Translations under genes and position numbers: made by a program
The notes under the pieces: generated by a model
Told to the model about the DNA's origin: nothing
What the model saw: the letters and a program-made list of their open reading frames with translations, nothing else
Database searches by the model: none
Shown: positions 1 through 8,585 of the stretch, piece by piece
How positions within the stretch are numbered: position 1 is the stretch's first letter
Layout of the letters: every line of letters begins with the position of its first letter
Source of the DNA: Streptomyces lichenis
Lineage (GTDB): Bacteria > Actinomycetota > Actinomycetes > Streptomycetales > Streptomycetaceae
Assembly (NCBI RefSeq): GCF_023218175.1
Contig: NZ_JALPTH010000012.1
Coordinates: 1 to 64,000, forward strand
DNA length: 64,000 nucleotides
Reading direction: 5' to 3'

Positions 1-108
1 CGGGGTCGGAGAGCGGGAGGGGCGCGAGGACCCACCGTCCTGGGCGGGGTGGGGCTGGCGGTAGGGTCGGGGAGCATCGTCGGCACGTTTCCCCCAGGAG
101 GCCCCCGG

Positions 109-717
109 GTGGAGGTTCAGGAGACTCGCGTCCAGACCGACCGAGTCCTCACCATCCCCAACATCCTCAGCATGGCTCGCCTCGTCGGCGTACCGCTCTT
201 CCTGTGGCTGATCCTCCTGCCGGAGTTCGGTGGTCCCAAGGCGGACGGGTGGGCGCTGCTGGTGCTGCTGCTGAGCGGGGTCAGCGACTATCTCGACGGG
301 AAGCTGGCCAGGCGCTGGAACCAGATCAGCAGCCTGGGGCGCATCCTCGACCCGGCCGCCGACCGGCTGTACATCCTCTCCACGCTGGTGGGCCTCACCT
401 GGCGCGAGATCCTGCCACTCTGGCTCACGGCCGCCCTTTTGGCGCGGGAACTCATGCTGCTGGTGATGGTCGGGATCCTCCGCCGGCACGGCTATCCGCC
501 GCCGCAGGTGAACTTCCTCGGGAAGGCGGCCACCTTCAACCTGATGTACGCCTTCCCGTTGCTGCTGCTCAGTGACGGCAGTGGTTGGCTGGCGTCACTC
601 GCTGAAGTTTTCGGGTGGGCGTTCGCCGGATGGGGTACAACTCTCTATTGGTGGGCAGGAATCCTGTATGTGGTCCAGGTCCGCCGGCTAGTCACGGCGG
701 ACGCAGCGGCTGACTGA
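109..717 (+). CDS. CDP-alcohol phosphatidyltransferase family protein
   Basis: Integral membrane enzyme that moves a phosphatidyl group from a CDP-alcohol to an acceptor alcohol in phospholipid synthesis. The family signature is clear: DGKLARR, then a Gly, then DPAADR (pattern D-G-x2-A-R-x8-G-x3-D-x3-D), with hydrophobic segments before and after it. I chose the GTG at 109 because AGGAGG at 96-101 lies seven bases upstream; an upstream in-frame start at 49 has no such site. The protein is 202 aa, normal for the family. It heads a core block also carrying a mannose-1-phosphate guanylyltransferase-like gene. The acceptor (glycerol phosphate, inositol phosphate or other) cannot be read from the sequence. 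Confidence 0.9.
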   Translation: MEVQETRVQTDRVLTIPNILSMARLVGVPLFLWLILLPEFGGPKADGWALLVLLLSGVSDYLDGKLARRWNQISSLGRILDPAADRLYILSTLVGLTWREILPLWLTAALLARELMLLVMVGILRRHGYPPPQVNFLGKAATFNLMYAFPLLLLSDGSGWLASLAEVFGWAFAGWGTTLYWWAGILYVVQVRRLVTADAAAD

Positions 718-841
718 GTCTGTCTGAGCACGGCGTCGTGCGCCCCGAGTCGCGCACACGTCTGTCTGCCGTGAGCGGGGGTTGGTCCCGGACGGACGCG
801 GTCGGCTTGACCGTCGTATCTGCTAGGAGGACGCTTCCGAC

Positions 842-3337
842 ATGAAGGCCGTCGTTATGGCCGGGGGCGAGGGCACTCGCCTTCGACCCATGACCTCAAG
901 CATGCCCAAGCCGCTTCTGCCGGTGGCCAACCGACCGATCATGGAGCATGTGCTGCGGCTGCTCAAGCGGCACGGTCTCAACGAGACCGTGGTCACGGTG
1001 CAGTTCCTCGCCTCGCTCGTCAAGAACTACTTCGGCGACGGCGAAGAACTGGGCATGGAGCTCAGCTATGCCAACGAGGAGAAGCCACTCGGCACCGCGG
1101 GAAGCGTCAAGAACGCGGAAGAGGCGCTGAAGGACGACGCCTTCCTCGTCATTTCCGGTGACGCCCTGACCGATTTCGACCTGACCGACCTCATCCGGTT
1201 CCACAAGGAAAAGGGTGCGATGGTCACGGTGTGTCTGACCCGGGTGCCCAACCCGCTGGAATTCGGCATCACCATCGTGGACGAAGAGGGCAAGGTCGAG
1301 CGCTTCCTGGAGAAGCCGACCTGGGGGCAGGTCTTCTCGGACACCGTGAACACCGGTATCTACGTGATGGAGCCGGAGGTCTTCGACTACGTCGAGGCGG
1401 ACACCTCGGTGGACTGGTCCGGCGATGTCTTCCCGCAGCTCATGAAGGAAGGCAAGCCGATCTACGGCTATGTCGCCGAGGGCTACTGGGAGGACGTCGG
1501 CACCCACGAGAGCTACGTCAAGGCTCAGGCCGACGTGCTGGAGGGCAAGGTCGACGTCGAGCTCGACGGCTTCGAGATCTCGCCGGGGGTGTGGGTCGCG
1601 GAGGGTGCCGAGGTGCACCCCGACGCGGTGCTGCGCGGGCCGCTCTACATCGGCGACTACGCCAAGGTGGAGGCCGGCGCCGAGCTGCGCGAGCACACCG
1701 TGGTCGGCTCCAACGTGGTCGTGAAGACCGGTGCGTTCCTGCACCGGGCCGTGGTGCACGACAACGTGTACATCGGCCAGCACAGCAATCTGCGCGGCTG
1801 TGTCATCGGCAAGAACACCGACATCATGCGGGCCGCCCGGATCGAGGACGGCGCGGTCATCGGCGACGAGTGCCTGATCGGCGAAGAATCGATCGTCCAG
1901 GGCAATGTGCGGGTCTACCCGTTCAAGACGGTCGAGGCCGGCGCCTTCGTCAACACCTCGGTCATCTGGGAGTCGCGCGGGCAGGCGCACCTGTTCGGGG
2001 CGCGCGGGGTCTCCGGCATCCTGAACGTGGAGATCACGCCGGAGCTGGCGGTACGGCTGGCCGGCGCGTACGCGACCACGCTGAAGAAGGGCGCCACCGT
2101 CACCACGGCCCGCGACCACTCGCGAGGCGCGCGTGCGCTGAAGCGTGCGGTGATCTCGGCCCTGCAGGCCAGCGCCATCGACGTACGCGACCTGGAGAAC
2201 GTGCCGCTGCCGGTGGCCCGCGAGCAGACCGCGCGCGGCAGCGCCGGCGGCATCATGATCCGTACCACCCCCGGTGTGCCGGACTCCGTCGACATCATGT
2301 TCTTCGACGAGCGGGGCGCCGACCTGTCGCAGGCCGGGCAGCGCAAGCTGGACCGGGTCTTCGCGCGGCAGGAGTACCGGCGGGCGTTCCCCGGCGAGAT
2401 CGGCGACCTGTCCTTCCCGTCCAGCGTCTACGACTCCTACACCGGTTCGCTGCTGCGGTCGGTGGACACCTCGGGTGTCGCCGAGGCCGGGCTGAAGATC
2501 GTGGTGGACGCGTCGAACGGCAGCGCGGGTCTGGTGCTGCCCAGCCTGCTGGGGCGGTTGGGTGTCGACTCGCTGACCATCAACCCGGGTCTGGACGAGT
2601 CGCGTCCCACCGAGTCCGCGGAGTCCCGGCGGGCCGGGCTGGTGCGGCTCGGTGAGATCGTGGCCTCGGCCCGAGCCGCGTTCGGCGTCCGCTTCGACAC
2701 CGTCGGCGAGCGGTTGTCGCTGGTGGACGAGCGGGGCCGGATCATCGAGGACGACCGGGCGCTGCTGGTGCTGCTCGACCTGGTGGCCGCCGAACGGCGC
2801 AGCGGGCGGGTCGCGCTGCCGGTGACCACGACCAGGATCGCGGAGCAGGTGGCCGCGTACCACGGCACCCAGGTGGACTGGACGACCACCTCGCCCGACG
2901 ACCTGACCCGGGTGGGCCGCGAGGATTCCACGATCTTCGGCGGTGACGGCCGCGGCGGCTTCATCGTGCCGGAGTTCAGCAGCGTCTTCGACGGTACGGC
3001 GGCCTTCGTGCGGCTCATCGGCCTGGTGGCCCGTACCCAGCTCACGCTGAGCCAGATCGACGCGCGCATCCCGCGCGCCCATGTGCTCAGGCGGGATCTG
3101 GCCACCCCGTGGGCGGTGAAGGGCCTGGTGATGCGCCGGGTCGTGGAGGAGGCCGGCGACCGGCACGTGGACACCACGGACGGTGTGCGCGTGGTGGAGG
3201 CCGACGGCCGCTGGGTGATGGTCCTGCCGGACCCGGCCGAGGCGGTCACCCATCTGTGGGCCGAGGGGCCGGACGACGGCTCCGCCGAGGCCCTGCTGGA
3301 CGAGTGGGCGGCCGTGGTGGAGAGCGCCGGCCGCTGA
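842..3337 (+). CDS. Mannose-1-phosphate guanylyltransferase-like protein fused to a degenerate phosphomannomutase domain
   Basis: The 831-aa protein has three parts. Residues 1-235 are a nucleotidyltransferase domain with the signature GGEGTRLRP and a following PKPLLPV. Residues about 250-370 are a left-handed beta-helix of hexapeptide repeats. Residues about 385-830 have the fold order of a phosphomannomutase. In the mutase part the catalytic loops are changed: the phosphoserine loop (normally TASHNP) reads RTTPGVP, the metal loop (normally DGDGDR) reads FDTVGER, and the sugar loop (normally GExSGH) reads GGDGRGG. The first domain probably makes a GDP- or other NDP-sugar, while the C-terminal part looks non-catalytic. 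The start is firm: AGGAGG at 825-830. A strong terminator follows. Confidence 0.88.
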   Translation: MKAVVMAGGEGTRLRPMTSSMPKPLLPVANRPIMEHVLRLLKRHGLNETVVTVQFLASLVKNYFGDGEELGMELSYANEEKPLGTAGSVKNAEEALKDDAFLVISGDALTDFDLTDLIRFHKEKGAMVTVCLTRVPNPLEFGITIVDEEGKVERFLEKPTWGQVFSDTVNTGIYVMEPEVFDYVEADTSVDWSGDVFPQLMKEGKPIYGYVAEGYWEDVGTHESYVKAQADVLEGKVDVELDGFEISPGVWVAEGAEVHPDAVLRGPLYIGDYAKVEAGAELREHTVVGSNVVVKTGAFLHRAVVHDNVYIGQHSNLRGCVIGKNTDIMRAARIEDGAVIGDECLIGEESIVQGNVRVYPFKTVEAGAFVNTSVIWESRGQAHLFGARGVSGILNVEITPELAVRLAGAYATTLKKGATVTTARDHSRGARALKRAVISALQASAIDVRDLENVPLPVAREQTARGSAGGIMIRTTPGVPDSVDIMFFDERGADLSQAGQRKLDRVFARQEYRRAFPGEIGDLSFPSSVYDSYTGSLLRSVDTSGVAEAGLKIVVDASNGSAGLVLPSLLGRLGVDSLTINPGLDESRPTESAESRRAGLVRLGEIVASARAAFGVRFDTVGERLSLVDERGRIIEDDRALLVLLDLVAAERRSGRVALPVTTTRIAEQVAAYHGTQVDWTTTSPDDLTRVGREDSTIFGGDGRGGFIVPEFSSVFDGTAAFVRLIGLVARTQLTLSQIDARIPRAHVLRRDLATPWAVKGLVMRRVVEEAGDRHVDTTDGVRVVEADGRWVMVLPDPAEAVTHLWAEGPDDGSAEALLDEWAAVVESAGR

Positions 3338-3343
3338 TCCCCG

Positions 3344-3393
3344 TACCGGTGCGCCGCCCCGGGGTCGAAAGACCCGGGCACGGCGCACCGGTA
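3344..3393 (+). terminator. Rho-independent-type terminator after the guanylyltransferase gene
   Basis: A 13-bp perfect outer stem (3344-3356 with 3381-3393, TACCGGTGCGCCG and its complement) encloses an inner GGGTC/GACCC stem closed by a GAAA tetraloop. It begins seven bases after the stop codon and separates the sugar-nucleotide gene from the DUF881 operon. There is no long U tract, as is usual in streptomycetes. Confidence 0.75.
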
Positions 3394-3436
3394 CTCCATT
3401 CGGCGGAACCCGTCGCGACGTGCGACGATGTGCGGC

Positions 3437-4384
3437 ATGTCGCAGCAGCCCCCCGTTCGGAGCACCGGCGCACCGCCCCGGCGGCCCGACGCGTCCATGT
3501 CGCTGCTGACCAATGTGATGGACCACGCCCTGGACGACGGCTACGCCGAGGCGTCGGCCCGCCGGGCGGCGGAGGACCGCGGGCTGCCGCGTACCCTGCG
3601 GGCCAAGCTGGGTCTCGCGGCCGGCCTGGTGCTGGCGGCGCTGGTGGTCACCCTCGGTGCCGCCCAGGCGCGTACCTCGGCCCCGGTGGTGGCCAAGGAG
3701 CGCGAGGAGCTCATCGACCGCGTCCAGTCCAAGACCTCGGCCGCCGACGAGCTGGAGAAGCAGGTCGAGGGGTTGCGCACCGAGGTGGGGGAGCGGCAGC
3801 GCCAGGCGCTCCAGGACCACGGCGGCGACCAGGCGGACGTGGTCGGACTGCTGTCCGGCGCGACCCCGGTGCGCGGGCCGGGGCTGAAACTCGTCATCGA
3901 CGACGCCGAGGCGAGTGACAAGGGCGGCGGCGGGCCGCGCGAAAGCGCCTCCTTCACCGACACCGGGCGGGTCCGCGACCGGGACATGCAGCGAGTGGTC
4001 AACGGCCTGTGGCAGTCCGGTGCCGAGGCGGTCGCCATCAACGGCCAGCGGCTGACCGCCCTGTCGGCGATCCGTGCCGCGGGCGACGCCATACTGGTCG
4101 ACAACAGGCCACTGGCACCGCCGTACACGGTGCTGGCGGTGGGGGACGCCAAGCGGCTCCACACCACCTTCCAGGACAGCGCGGACGGCGCGTATCTGGA
4201 CGTGCTGCGGGAGAACTACGGTGTCCGCAGCAGCATTTCGGAACAGGGCGAGGTACGTCTGCCGGCCGCGCCGAGCCTGATCGTCCGCATCGCGCAGCCG
4301 AGGCTCGCCGGCGAGGGCGCGGACGAGGGCCGGGGCGGGACCGAGGCAGCCGGGACCGACACAGCAGGGAAGGGCACATCGTGA
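3437..4384 (+). CDS. DUF881 family membrane-anchored coiled-coil protein (first copy)
   Basis: DUF881 protein of about 315 aa. The start at 3437 (MSQQPPVRS) is chosen over a nearby ATG at 3428; neither has a good ribosome site. One membrane segment near residue 60 (LGLAAGLVLAALVV) is followed by a heptad-rich coiled coil (residues about 90-125) and the conserved DUF881 domain, which includes an EAVAINGQRLT stretch. It resembles Bacillus YlxW/YlxX, whose function is poorly known but linked to the cell envelope and division region. The stop overlaps the next gene's start (GTGA), so it is the first gene of a three-gene DUF881-Sbp-DUF881 operon. Confidence 0.88.
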   Translation: MSQQPPVRSTGAPPRRPDASMSLLTNVMDHALDDGYAEASARRAAEDRGLPRTLRAKLGLAAGLVLAALVVTLGAAQARTSAPVVAKEREELIDRVQSKTSAADELEKQVEGLRTEVGERQRQALQDHGGDQADVVGLLSGATPVRGPGLKLVIDDAEASDKGGGGPRESASFTDTGRVRDRDMQRVVNGLWQSGAEAVAINGQRLTALSAIRAAGDAILVDNRPLAPPYTVLAVGDAKRLHTTFQDSADGAYLDVLRENYGVRSSISEQGEVRLPAAPSLIVRIAQPRLAGEGADEGRGGTEAAGTDTAGKGTS

Positions 4385-4713
4385 TCGCCGTACTGGGCCT
4401 CGTCGTGGGAGTCGTGGTCGGACTGTTCATCCGGCCCGAAGTGCCGGCGGCGGTCGAGCCCTATCTGCCCATCGCCGTCGTCGCCGCGCTGGACGCGGTC
4501 TTCGGCGGGCTGCGGGCGATGCTCGACGGCATCTTCGTGGACAAGGTCTTCGTCGTCTCCTTCCTCTCCAACGTCGTCGTCGCCGCGCTGATCGTCTTCC
4601 TCGGTGACGAACTGGGCGTCGGGGCGCAGCTGTCCACCGGTGTGGTGGTCGTCCTCGGCATCCGCATCTTCTCCAACGCCGCCGCGATCCGGCGGCACGT
4701 CTTCCGGGCGTGA
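4381..4713 (+). CDS. sbp: Small basic protein (Sbp, DUF1290 family)
   Basis: A 110-aa, very hydrophobic protein with about three predicted membrane segments and the family sequence GLFIRPEVPAAVEPYLPIA near the N-terminus. In Bacillus, sbp lies next to the ftsAZ operon; in actinobacteria it sits between two DUF881 genes, as here. The GTG start at 4381 overlaps the upstream stop and the 3' end overlaps the next start at 4710, so all three proteins are probably translated together and may form one membrane complex (inference). It is too tightly packed for its own promoter. Confidence 0.88.
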   Translation: MIAVLGLVVGVVVGLFIRPEVPAAVEPYLPIAVVAALDAVFGGLRAMLDGIFVDKVFVVSFLSNVVVAALIVFLGDELGVGAQLSTGVVVVLGIRIFSNAAAIRRHVFRA

Positions 4714-6005
4714 GGCCGATGAGCAGCAACGACGAGACTCCGACGGGCGGGGCCGCGCCGGACTCCGGACCGGCCGCCGAGGGCCGGCCGGCCGTGCCGC
4801 CGCCACCCCCTGCCCCCGGGCAGCAGCCGCCCGGGACCCCCGGCCGGTTCGCGGCCCAGTCCCCGCGGCCCGAGCCGGCGCCGGAGCGGCCGCAGCCGCC
4901 GGTACAGCTGCCCGGATCCGTCGGGCAGCCGGGCCCACGGCCGGGGGCCGCCCAGCAGCCCCAGCCTTTCCGGTCTGGGCAGCCCCAGCCCTCGCACCTC
5001 CAGCCGTCGCACCCCCAGCAGCCGCAGCCCTCGCCGCCGCTGCCGCCGAACGGGCAGCAGCCTCCCATGTACCGGCTGCCGCAGCCTCCGGCCCCGTCTC
5101 CGCCGCAGCCGCCGGGGCCGGTCCATCAGCCGCTGCCGCCGCAGCAGCCGGTGGCCGGGGCGCCGGAAGCGGCGTACCGGCCCTCGGGCCCCGTACCGGA
5201 CCGGGACCCAGCGTCCGGTCCTCCGCCCACCGCCGAAGCCGCCCCGGAGCCGGAGAAGGCGGAGACGGTGCAGACAGAGCCGGAGGTGACCGGCCGGCAG
5301 CGGCTGCTGGCCGGGCTGTGGCCGCCGCGGGTGACGCGGGCGCAACTCGTCGTCGCCCTGCTGCTGTTCGGCCTGGGCCTGGGGCTGGCCATCCAGGTGC
5401 GCTCGACCGGCGACGACGAGGCGCTGCGCGGGGCACGCCAGGAGGACCTGGTGCGCATCCTGGACGAGCTGGACGACCGCACCCAGCGGCTGGAGGACGA
5501 GAAGGCCCGGCTGGAGGACCAGCGCACGGAGCTGGAGAACAGCTCCGACCAGGCCGAGGAGGCCCGCAAGCAGACGCTGGAGAAGGAGCGCCAGCTCGGC
5601 ATCCTGGCCGGCACGGTGGCCGCGCAGGGGCCGGGGATAACGCTCACCATCGAGGACGGCGCGGGCGCGGTCGACGCGGACATGCTGCTCGACGCGATCC
5701 AGGAGCTGCGCGCGGCCGGCGCCGAGGCCATCGAGGTGAACGGGGTGCGGACGGTGGCCAACAGCTACTTCAGCGGCGACCCCGGTGACATCGAGGTCGA
5801 CGGGCGGGCGATCAAGGCGCCGTACCGGTTCGAGGTGATCGGGAAGCCGGAGGATCTGGAGCCGGCCCTGAACATCCCGGGCGGTGTGGTGCAGACGCTG
5901 GAGAAGGAGCAGGCCACCGCGGTGGTGACCCGGTCGGAGAAGATCGTTGTCGATGCCTTGCGACCGGTGCAGCGGCCTGACTACGCTCGGTCGTCCTCGC
6001 AGTGA
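4710..6005 (+). CDS. DUF881 family protein with long proline/glutamine-rich N-terminus (second copy)
   Basis: 431 aa. Residues 1-195 form a low-complexity Pro/Gln/Ala-rich tail, probably cytoplasmic and disordered. A membrane segment follows (LVVALLLFGLGLGLAI), then a charged coiled coil (about residues 235-295) and a DUF881 domain with IEVNGVRTVANSYF. GTG at 4710 overlaps the stop of sbp; an ATG nine bases further on is an alternative start. Paralogous with the DUF881 protein two genes upstream, the main difference being the long N-terminal extension. Third gene of the trio; role unknown, probably envelope or division related (inference from family context). Confidence 0.87.
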   Translation: MRPMSSNDETPTGGAAPDSGPAAEGRPAVPPPPPAPGQQPPGTPGRFAAQSPRPEPAPERPQPPVQLPGSVGQPGPRPGAAQQPQPFRSGQPQPSHLQPSHPQQPQPSPPLPPNGQQPPMYRLPQPPAPSPPQPPGPVHQPLPPQQPVAGAPEAAYRPSGPVPDRDPASGPPPTAEAAPEPEKAETVQTEPEVTGRQRLLAGLWPPRVTRAQLVVALLLFGLGLGLAIQVRSTGDDEALRGARQEDLVRILDELDDRTQRLEDEKARLEDQRTELENSSDQAEEARKQTLEKERQLGILAGTVAAQGPGITLTIEDGAGAVDADMLLDAIQELRAAGAEAIEVNGVRTVANSYFSGDPGDIEVDGRAIKAPYRFEVIGKPEDLEPALNIPGGVVQTLEKEQATAVVTRSEKIVVDALRPVQRPDYARSSSQ

Positions 6006-6195
6006 AGCGGGGGTGTATGGGGGCCGTTGTCCAGGGGCACCAGGTTGCGGGGGGTCGGCGCACCGAGATCGCGGTGCGTGAGGGAAACTGTCCGGAGGAT
6101 ACGGACGTTGTGAGAATGTCCGGGTCGGCAGGTGTGTTCGTCCGAGGTTCGTCCTGCCCCACGGGCGGGTCTGTTTCGTTCAAGGGGAATCGCCC

Positions 6196-7032
6196 GTGAA
6201 GTTGTTTGCGAAGTTGTTCGGCAAGAGCGCACGCGAGGACGGCGGCAACGCCCGGCACCGCGCACCGCGCCATGGCCAGAGTGAGGAGCAGGGCGGCGAG
6301 CGCCCCCTGTTCCGTGACGAGGTCGGCCGCCCCGGAGGTGACGTTTCCGGAGGCCAGGGCGCGTCTGTTGACCCTGGCTCGGCAGGCCGCATAGGTTTCG
6401 GGGAACCATCGACCTCGGGTACGGGCGGCGGGTTCACCCCCGACCCGTACGCCACCAGCCCGCACCTCGCGGGCCAGCCGCGGCAGGAGGGTTCGGCCAT
6501 GCCGGTGTGTACGAGGTGCGGTCACCGCAACGCCGAGGCGAGCCGGTTCTGCTCCAACTGCGGTGCCCCGCTGCGCGCGGGTGCGGTGCCCGAGCGGGCG
6601 TCCGAGACCACCTCCACGATCTCCATCTCGGGCCTTGAGGCGTACGACTCGGAGGCCACCGGCCAGACGCAGCTGCCGTCGCTCTCCCCGGAGGCCCAGG
6701 CCGCCGTGGAGGCGCTGCCGCTGGGTTCGGCGCTGCTGGTGGTGCGCCGGGGGCCCAACTCGGGCAGCCGCTTCCTGCTGGACGGCGACCTGACCACGGC
6801 CGGGCGCCACCCGCAGAGCGACATCTTCCTGGACGACGTGACCGTGTCGCGGCGGCATGTGGAGTTCCGGCGCTCGCCGGACGGCAGCTTCACGGTCTCC
6901 GACGTCGGCAGCCTCAACGGGACGTATGTCAACCGGGAGCCGATCGACTCGGTGCCGCTGACCAACGGCGACGAGGTGCAGATCGGCAAGTACCGGATGG
7001 TCTTCTTCGCGAGCCAGCAGCGGGGCGTGTGA
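6196..7032 (+). CDS. garA: GarA/OdhI-type FHA domain protein with N-terminal zinc ribbon
   Basis: 278 aa. Residues 105-122 form a zinc ribbon (CTRC...CSNC). Residues 138-141 carry the ETTS motif that Ser/Thr kinases phosphorylate in mycobacterial GarA and corynebacterial OdhI. Residues about 180-275 form an FHA domain with GRHPQSDI, SRRHVEF and SLNGTYVN. In relatives the phosphorylation state switches binding to 2-oxoglutarate dehydrogenase and glutamate enzymes, controlling flux at 2-oxoglutarate. The N-terminal about 130 residues are extra compared with GarA. GTG at 6196 has AAGGGGA upstream. Its stop overlaps the next gene (ftsR), the same neighbour as odhI in Corynebacterium. Symbol assigned by motif and context. 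Confidence 0.85.
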   Translation: MKLFAKLFGKSAREDGGNARHRAPRHGQSEEQGGERPLFRDEVGRPGGDVSGGQGASVDPGSAGRIGFGEPSTSGTGGGFTPDPYATSPHLAGQPRQEGSAMPVCTRCGHRNAEASRFCSNCGAPLRAGAVPERASETTSTISISGLEAYDSEATGQTQLPSLSPEAQAAVEALPLGSALLVVRRGPNSGSRFLLDGDLTTAGRHPQSDIFLDDVTVSRRHVEFRRSPDGSFTVSDVGSLNGTYVNREPIDSVPLTNGDEVQIGKYRMVFFASQQRGV

Positions 7033-7802
7033 CCCGGCCGGGCAGGCCGATGCCGCGCGGCGCCGGGGACGGCGCCGCGCGTGCGGCCGAGCGCCTGGTG
7101 AGCATCGGCACGGTGCTCACCAGGCTCCGTGAGGAGTTCCCCGAGGTCACCATCTCCAAGATCCGCTTCCTGGAGGCGGAGGGGCTGGTGGAGCCGCGGC
7201 GCACCGCGTCCGGGTACCGCAAGTTCAGCCCCGAGGACGTGGAGCGGCTGCTGCGCATCCTGCGCATGCAGCGTGACCACTATCTGCCGCTGAAGGTGAT
7301 CCGGGAGCATCTGGACGCCGTCGAGCGCGGCGGGGAGTCCGCCGCCGCCCAGCCGGTGCCCGCGCCGCGCCGCCGGGCCGGCGAGGAGGGGCCGTGGGAG
7401 CACACGGCCACCGAACCGCCCGAACCCCCGCCGCCGGTCCGGATCGGCCGTCCGGAGCTGCTGGCGGCCGCCGGGGTGGGCGAGGGGGAGCTGGTCGAGT
7501 GGGAGTCCTACGGGCTGCTCCAGCCCGGCCCGGACGGCGGCTACGACCCCGAGGCGGTGACGGTGGCCAAGCTGGTCGCCGAGCTGGGGCGGTTCGGTCT
7601 GGAGCCGCGCCATCTGCGGGCCGTGAAGGCGGCCGCCGACCGGGAGGCGGGCCTGGTCGAGCAGGTCGTGGCGCCGCTGCGCCGGCACCGCAACCCGCAG
7701 ACCAGGGCCCATGCCGAGGCCACCGCGCAGGAGCTGGCCGGGCTGTCGGTACGACTGCACGCGGCGCTCGTCCGGATGGCCCTGGGCACTCGTCCGCAGT
7801 AG
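7029..7802 (+). CDS. ftsR: MerR-family transcriptional regulator FtsR
   Basis: 257 aa. The N-terminal winged helix is MerR type (SIGTVLTRLREEFPEVTISKIRFLE, then RRTASGYRKFSPEDV), without the cysteines of metal sensors. The C-terminal half is acidic and probably helical, with a second region around residues 140-215. The gene next to garA/odhI in actinobacteria encodes FtsR, an activator of the cell-division gene ftsZ in Corynebacterium; that adjacency and the domain layout support the symbol. Translationally coupled to the FHA gene (GTG at 7029 overlapping its TGA). Confidence 0.82.
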   Translation: MTRPGRPMPRGAGDGAARAAERLVSIGTVLTRLREEFPEVTISKIRFLEAEGLVEPRRTASGYRKFSPEDVERLLRILRMQRDHYLPLKVIREHLDAVERGGESAAAQPVPAPRRRAGEEGPWEHTATEPPEPPPPVRIGRPELLAAAGVGEGELVEWESYGLLQPGPDGGYDPEAVTVAKLVAELGRFGLEPRHLRAVKAAADREAGLVEQVVAPLRRHRNPQTRAHAEATAQELAGLSVRLHAALVRMALGTRPQ

Positions 7803-7899
7803 GCGCCGGGGCCCCTGGGGGCCGTGGAACAGGGCGCCCGGCACCGCTCCGGAGCCGATCTTGGAGGGGCCCGACTATCCAAACCGGTCCGGCACGTCC

Positions 7900-7905
7900 T
7901 AGGGT
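7900..7905 (+). promoter_or_regulatory. -10 box for leaderless DUF151 gene
   Basis: TAGGGT ends six bases before the GTG at 7912, which places the expected transcription start on the start codon itself. No clear -35 hexamer is seen. The GTG has no ribosome binding site, consistent with a leaderless mRNA. Confidence 0.55.
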
Positions 7906-7911
7906 TGCCAT

Positions 7912-8385
7912 GTGAACGAGCTCGATGTCGTCGGTGTCCGGGTGGAAATGCCGTCCAACCAGCCGATCGTGCTCCTGCGTGAAGTGGGAGGCGACCGGTA
8001 CCTCCCGATCTGGATCGGTGCGGGAGAGGCGACGGCGATCGCCTTCGCCCAGCAGGGCATGGCCCCTGCCAGGCCGCTCACGCATGACCTTTTCAAGGAC
8101 GTCCTGGAGGCGGTGGGCCAGGAGCTCACCGAGGTGCGCATCACGGACCTGCGGGAGGGTGTCTTCTACGCGGAGCTGGTGTTCGCCAGCGGTGTGGAGG
8201 TGAGCGCCCGGCCGTCCGACGCCATAGCGCTGGCCCTGCGGACCGGGACCCCGATCTACGGGAGCGACGGCGTCCTCGACGACGCGGGCATCGCCATCCC
8301 GGACGAGCAGGAGGACGAGGTGGAGAAGTTCCGCGAGTTCCTCGACCAGATCTCGCCCGAGGACTTCGGCACCAGCAGCCAGTGA
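7912..8385 (+). CDS. DUF151 (bifunctional nuclease family) protein
   Basis: 157 aa, full-length DUF151/BFN domain (LDVVGVRVEMPSNQPIVLL; LPIWIGAGEATAIAFAQQG; RPSDAIALALRTGTPIY) with an acidic C-terminal tail. Plant members have nuclease activity; the bacterial role is not settled. GTG 7912 lacks a Shine-Dalgarno sequence but sits right after a TAGGGT -10 box, so it is probably leaderless. It lies between two MerR genes in the conserved garA-ftsR-DUF151-merR order of actinobacteria, suggesting a shared but still unclear job. Confidence 0.9.
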   Translation: MNELDVVGVRVEMPSNQPIVLLREVGGDRYLPIWIGAGEATAIAFAQQGMAPARPLTHDLFKDVLEAVGQELTEVRITDLREGVFYAELVFASGVEVSARPSDAIALALRTGTPIYGSDGVLDDAGIAIPDEQEDEVEKFREFLDQISPEDFGTSSQ

Positions 8386-8526
8386 GCCCCGCCGCCTCGG
8401 ATTCCGGGGCGGCGACCGTGCCGGAACAGCGCACACGCTGATGAAACGCGCATCCTTGCCCGGTTCCGGGTCACGCCAAACCACTCTCGGGGTGATTATC
8501 ACTCGGCGTGGCGAGCGCGGCGATCG

Positions 8527-8555
8527 TTGACGCACCCCCGGTGACTCCCTACCGT
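8527..8555 (+). promoter_or_regulatory. SigA/HrdB-type promoter of second merR gene
   Basis: TTGACG (8527-8532), a 17-bp spacer and TACCGT (8550-8555). The predicted transcript would start near 8562, about 24 nt before the GTG at 8586, leaving room for the AAGGACGGAGGG ribosome site. Confidence 0.7.
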
Positions 8556-8585
8556 CGAGTGGCAGGTCAAGGACGGAGGGTCGTT

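Noticed and set aside
896..4162. A very long open frame (over 1,000 codons) on the minus strand opposite the guanylyltransferase and DUF881 genes
   Set aside because: It is an antisense shadow of high-GC coding DNA: no ribosome site, no recognisable domain, and the opposite strand has clear motifs.
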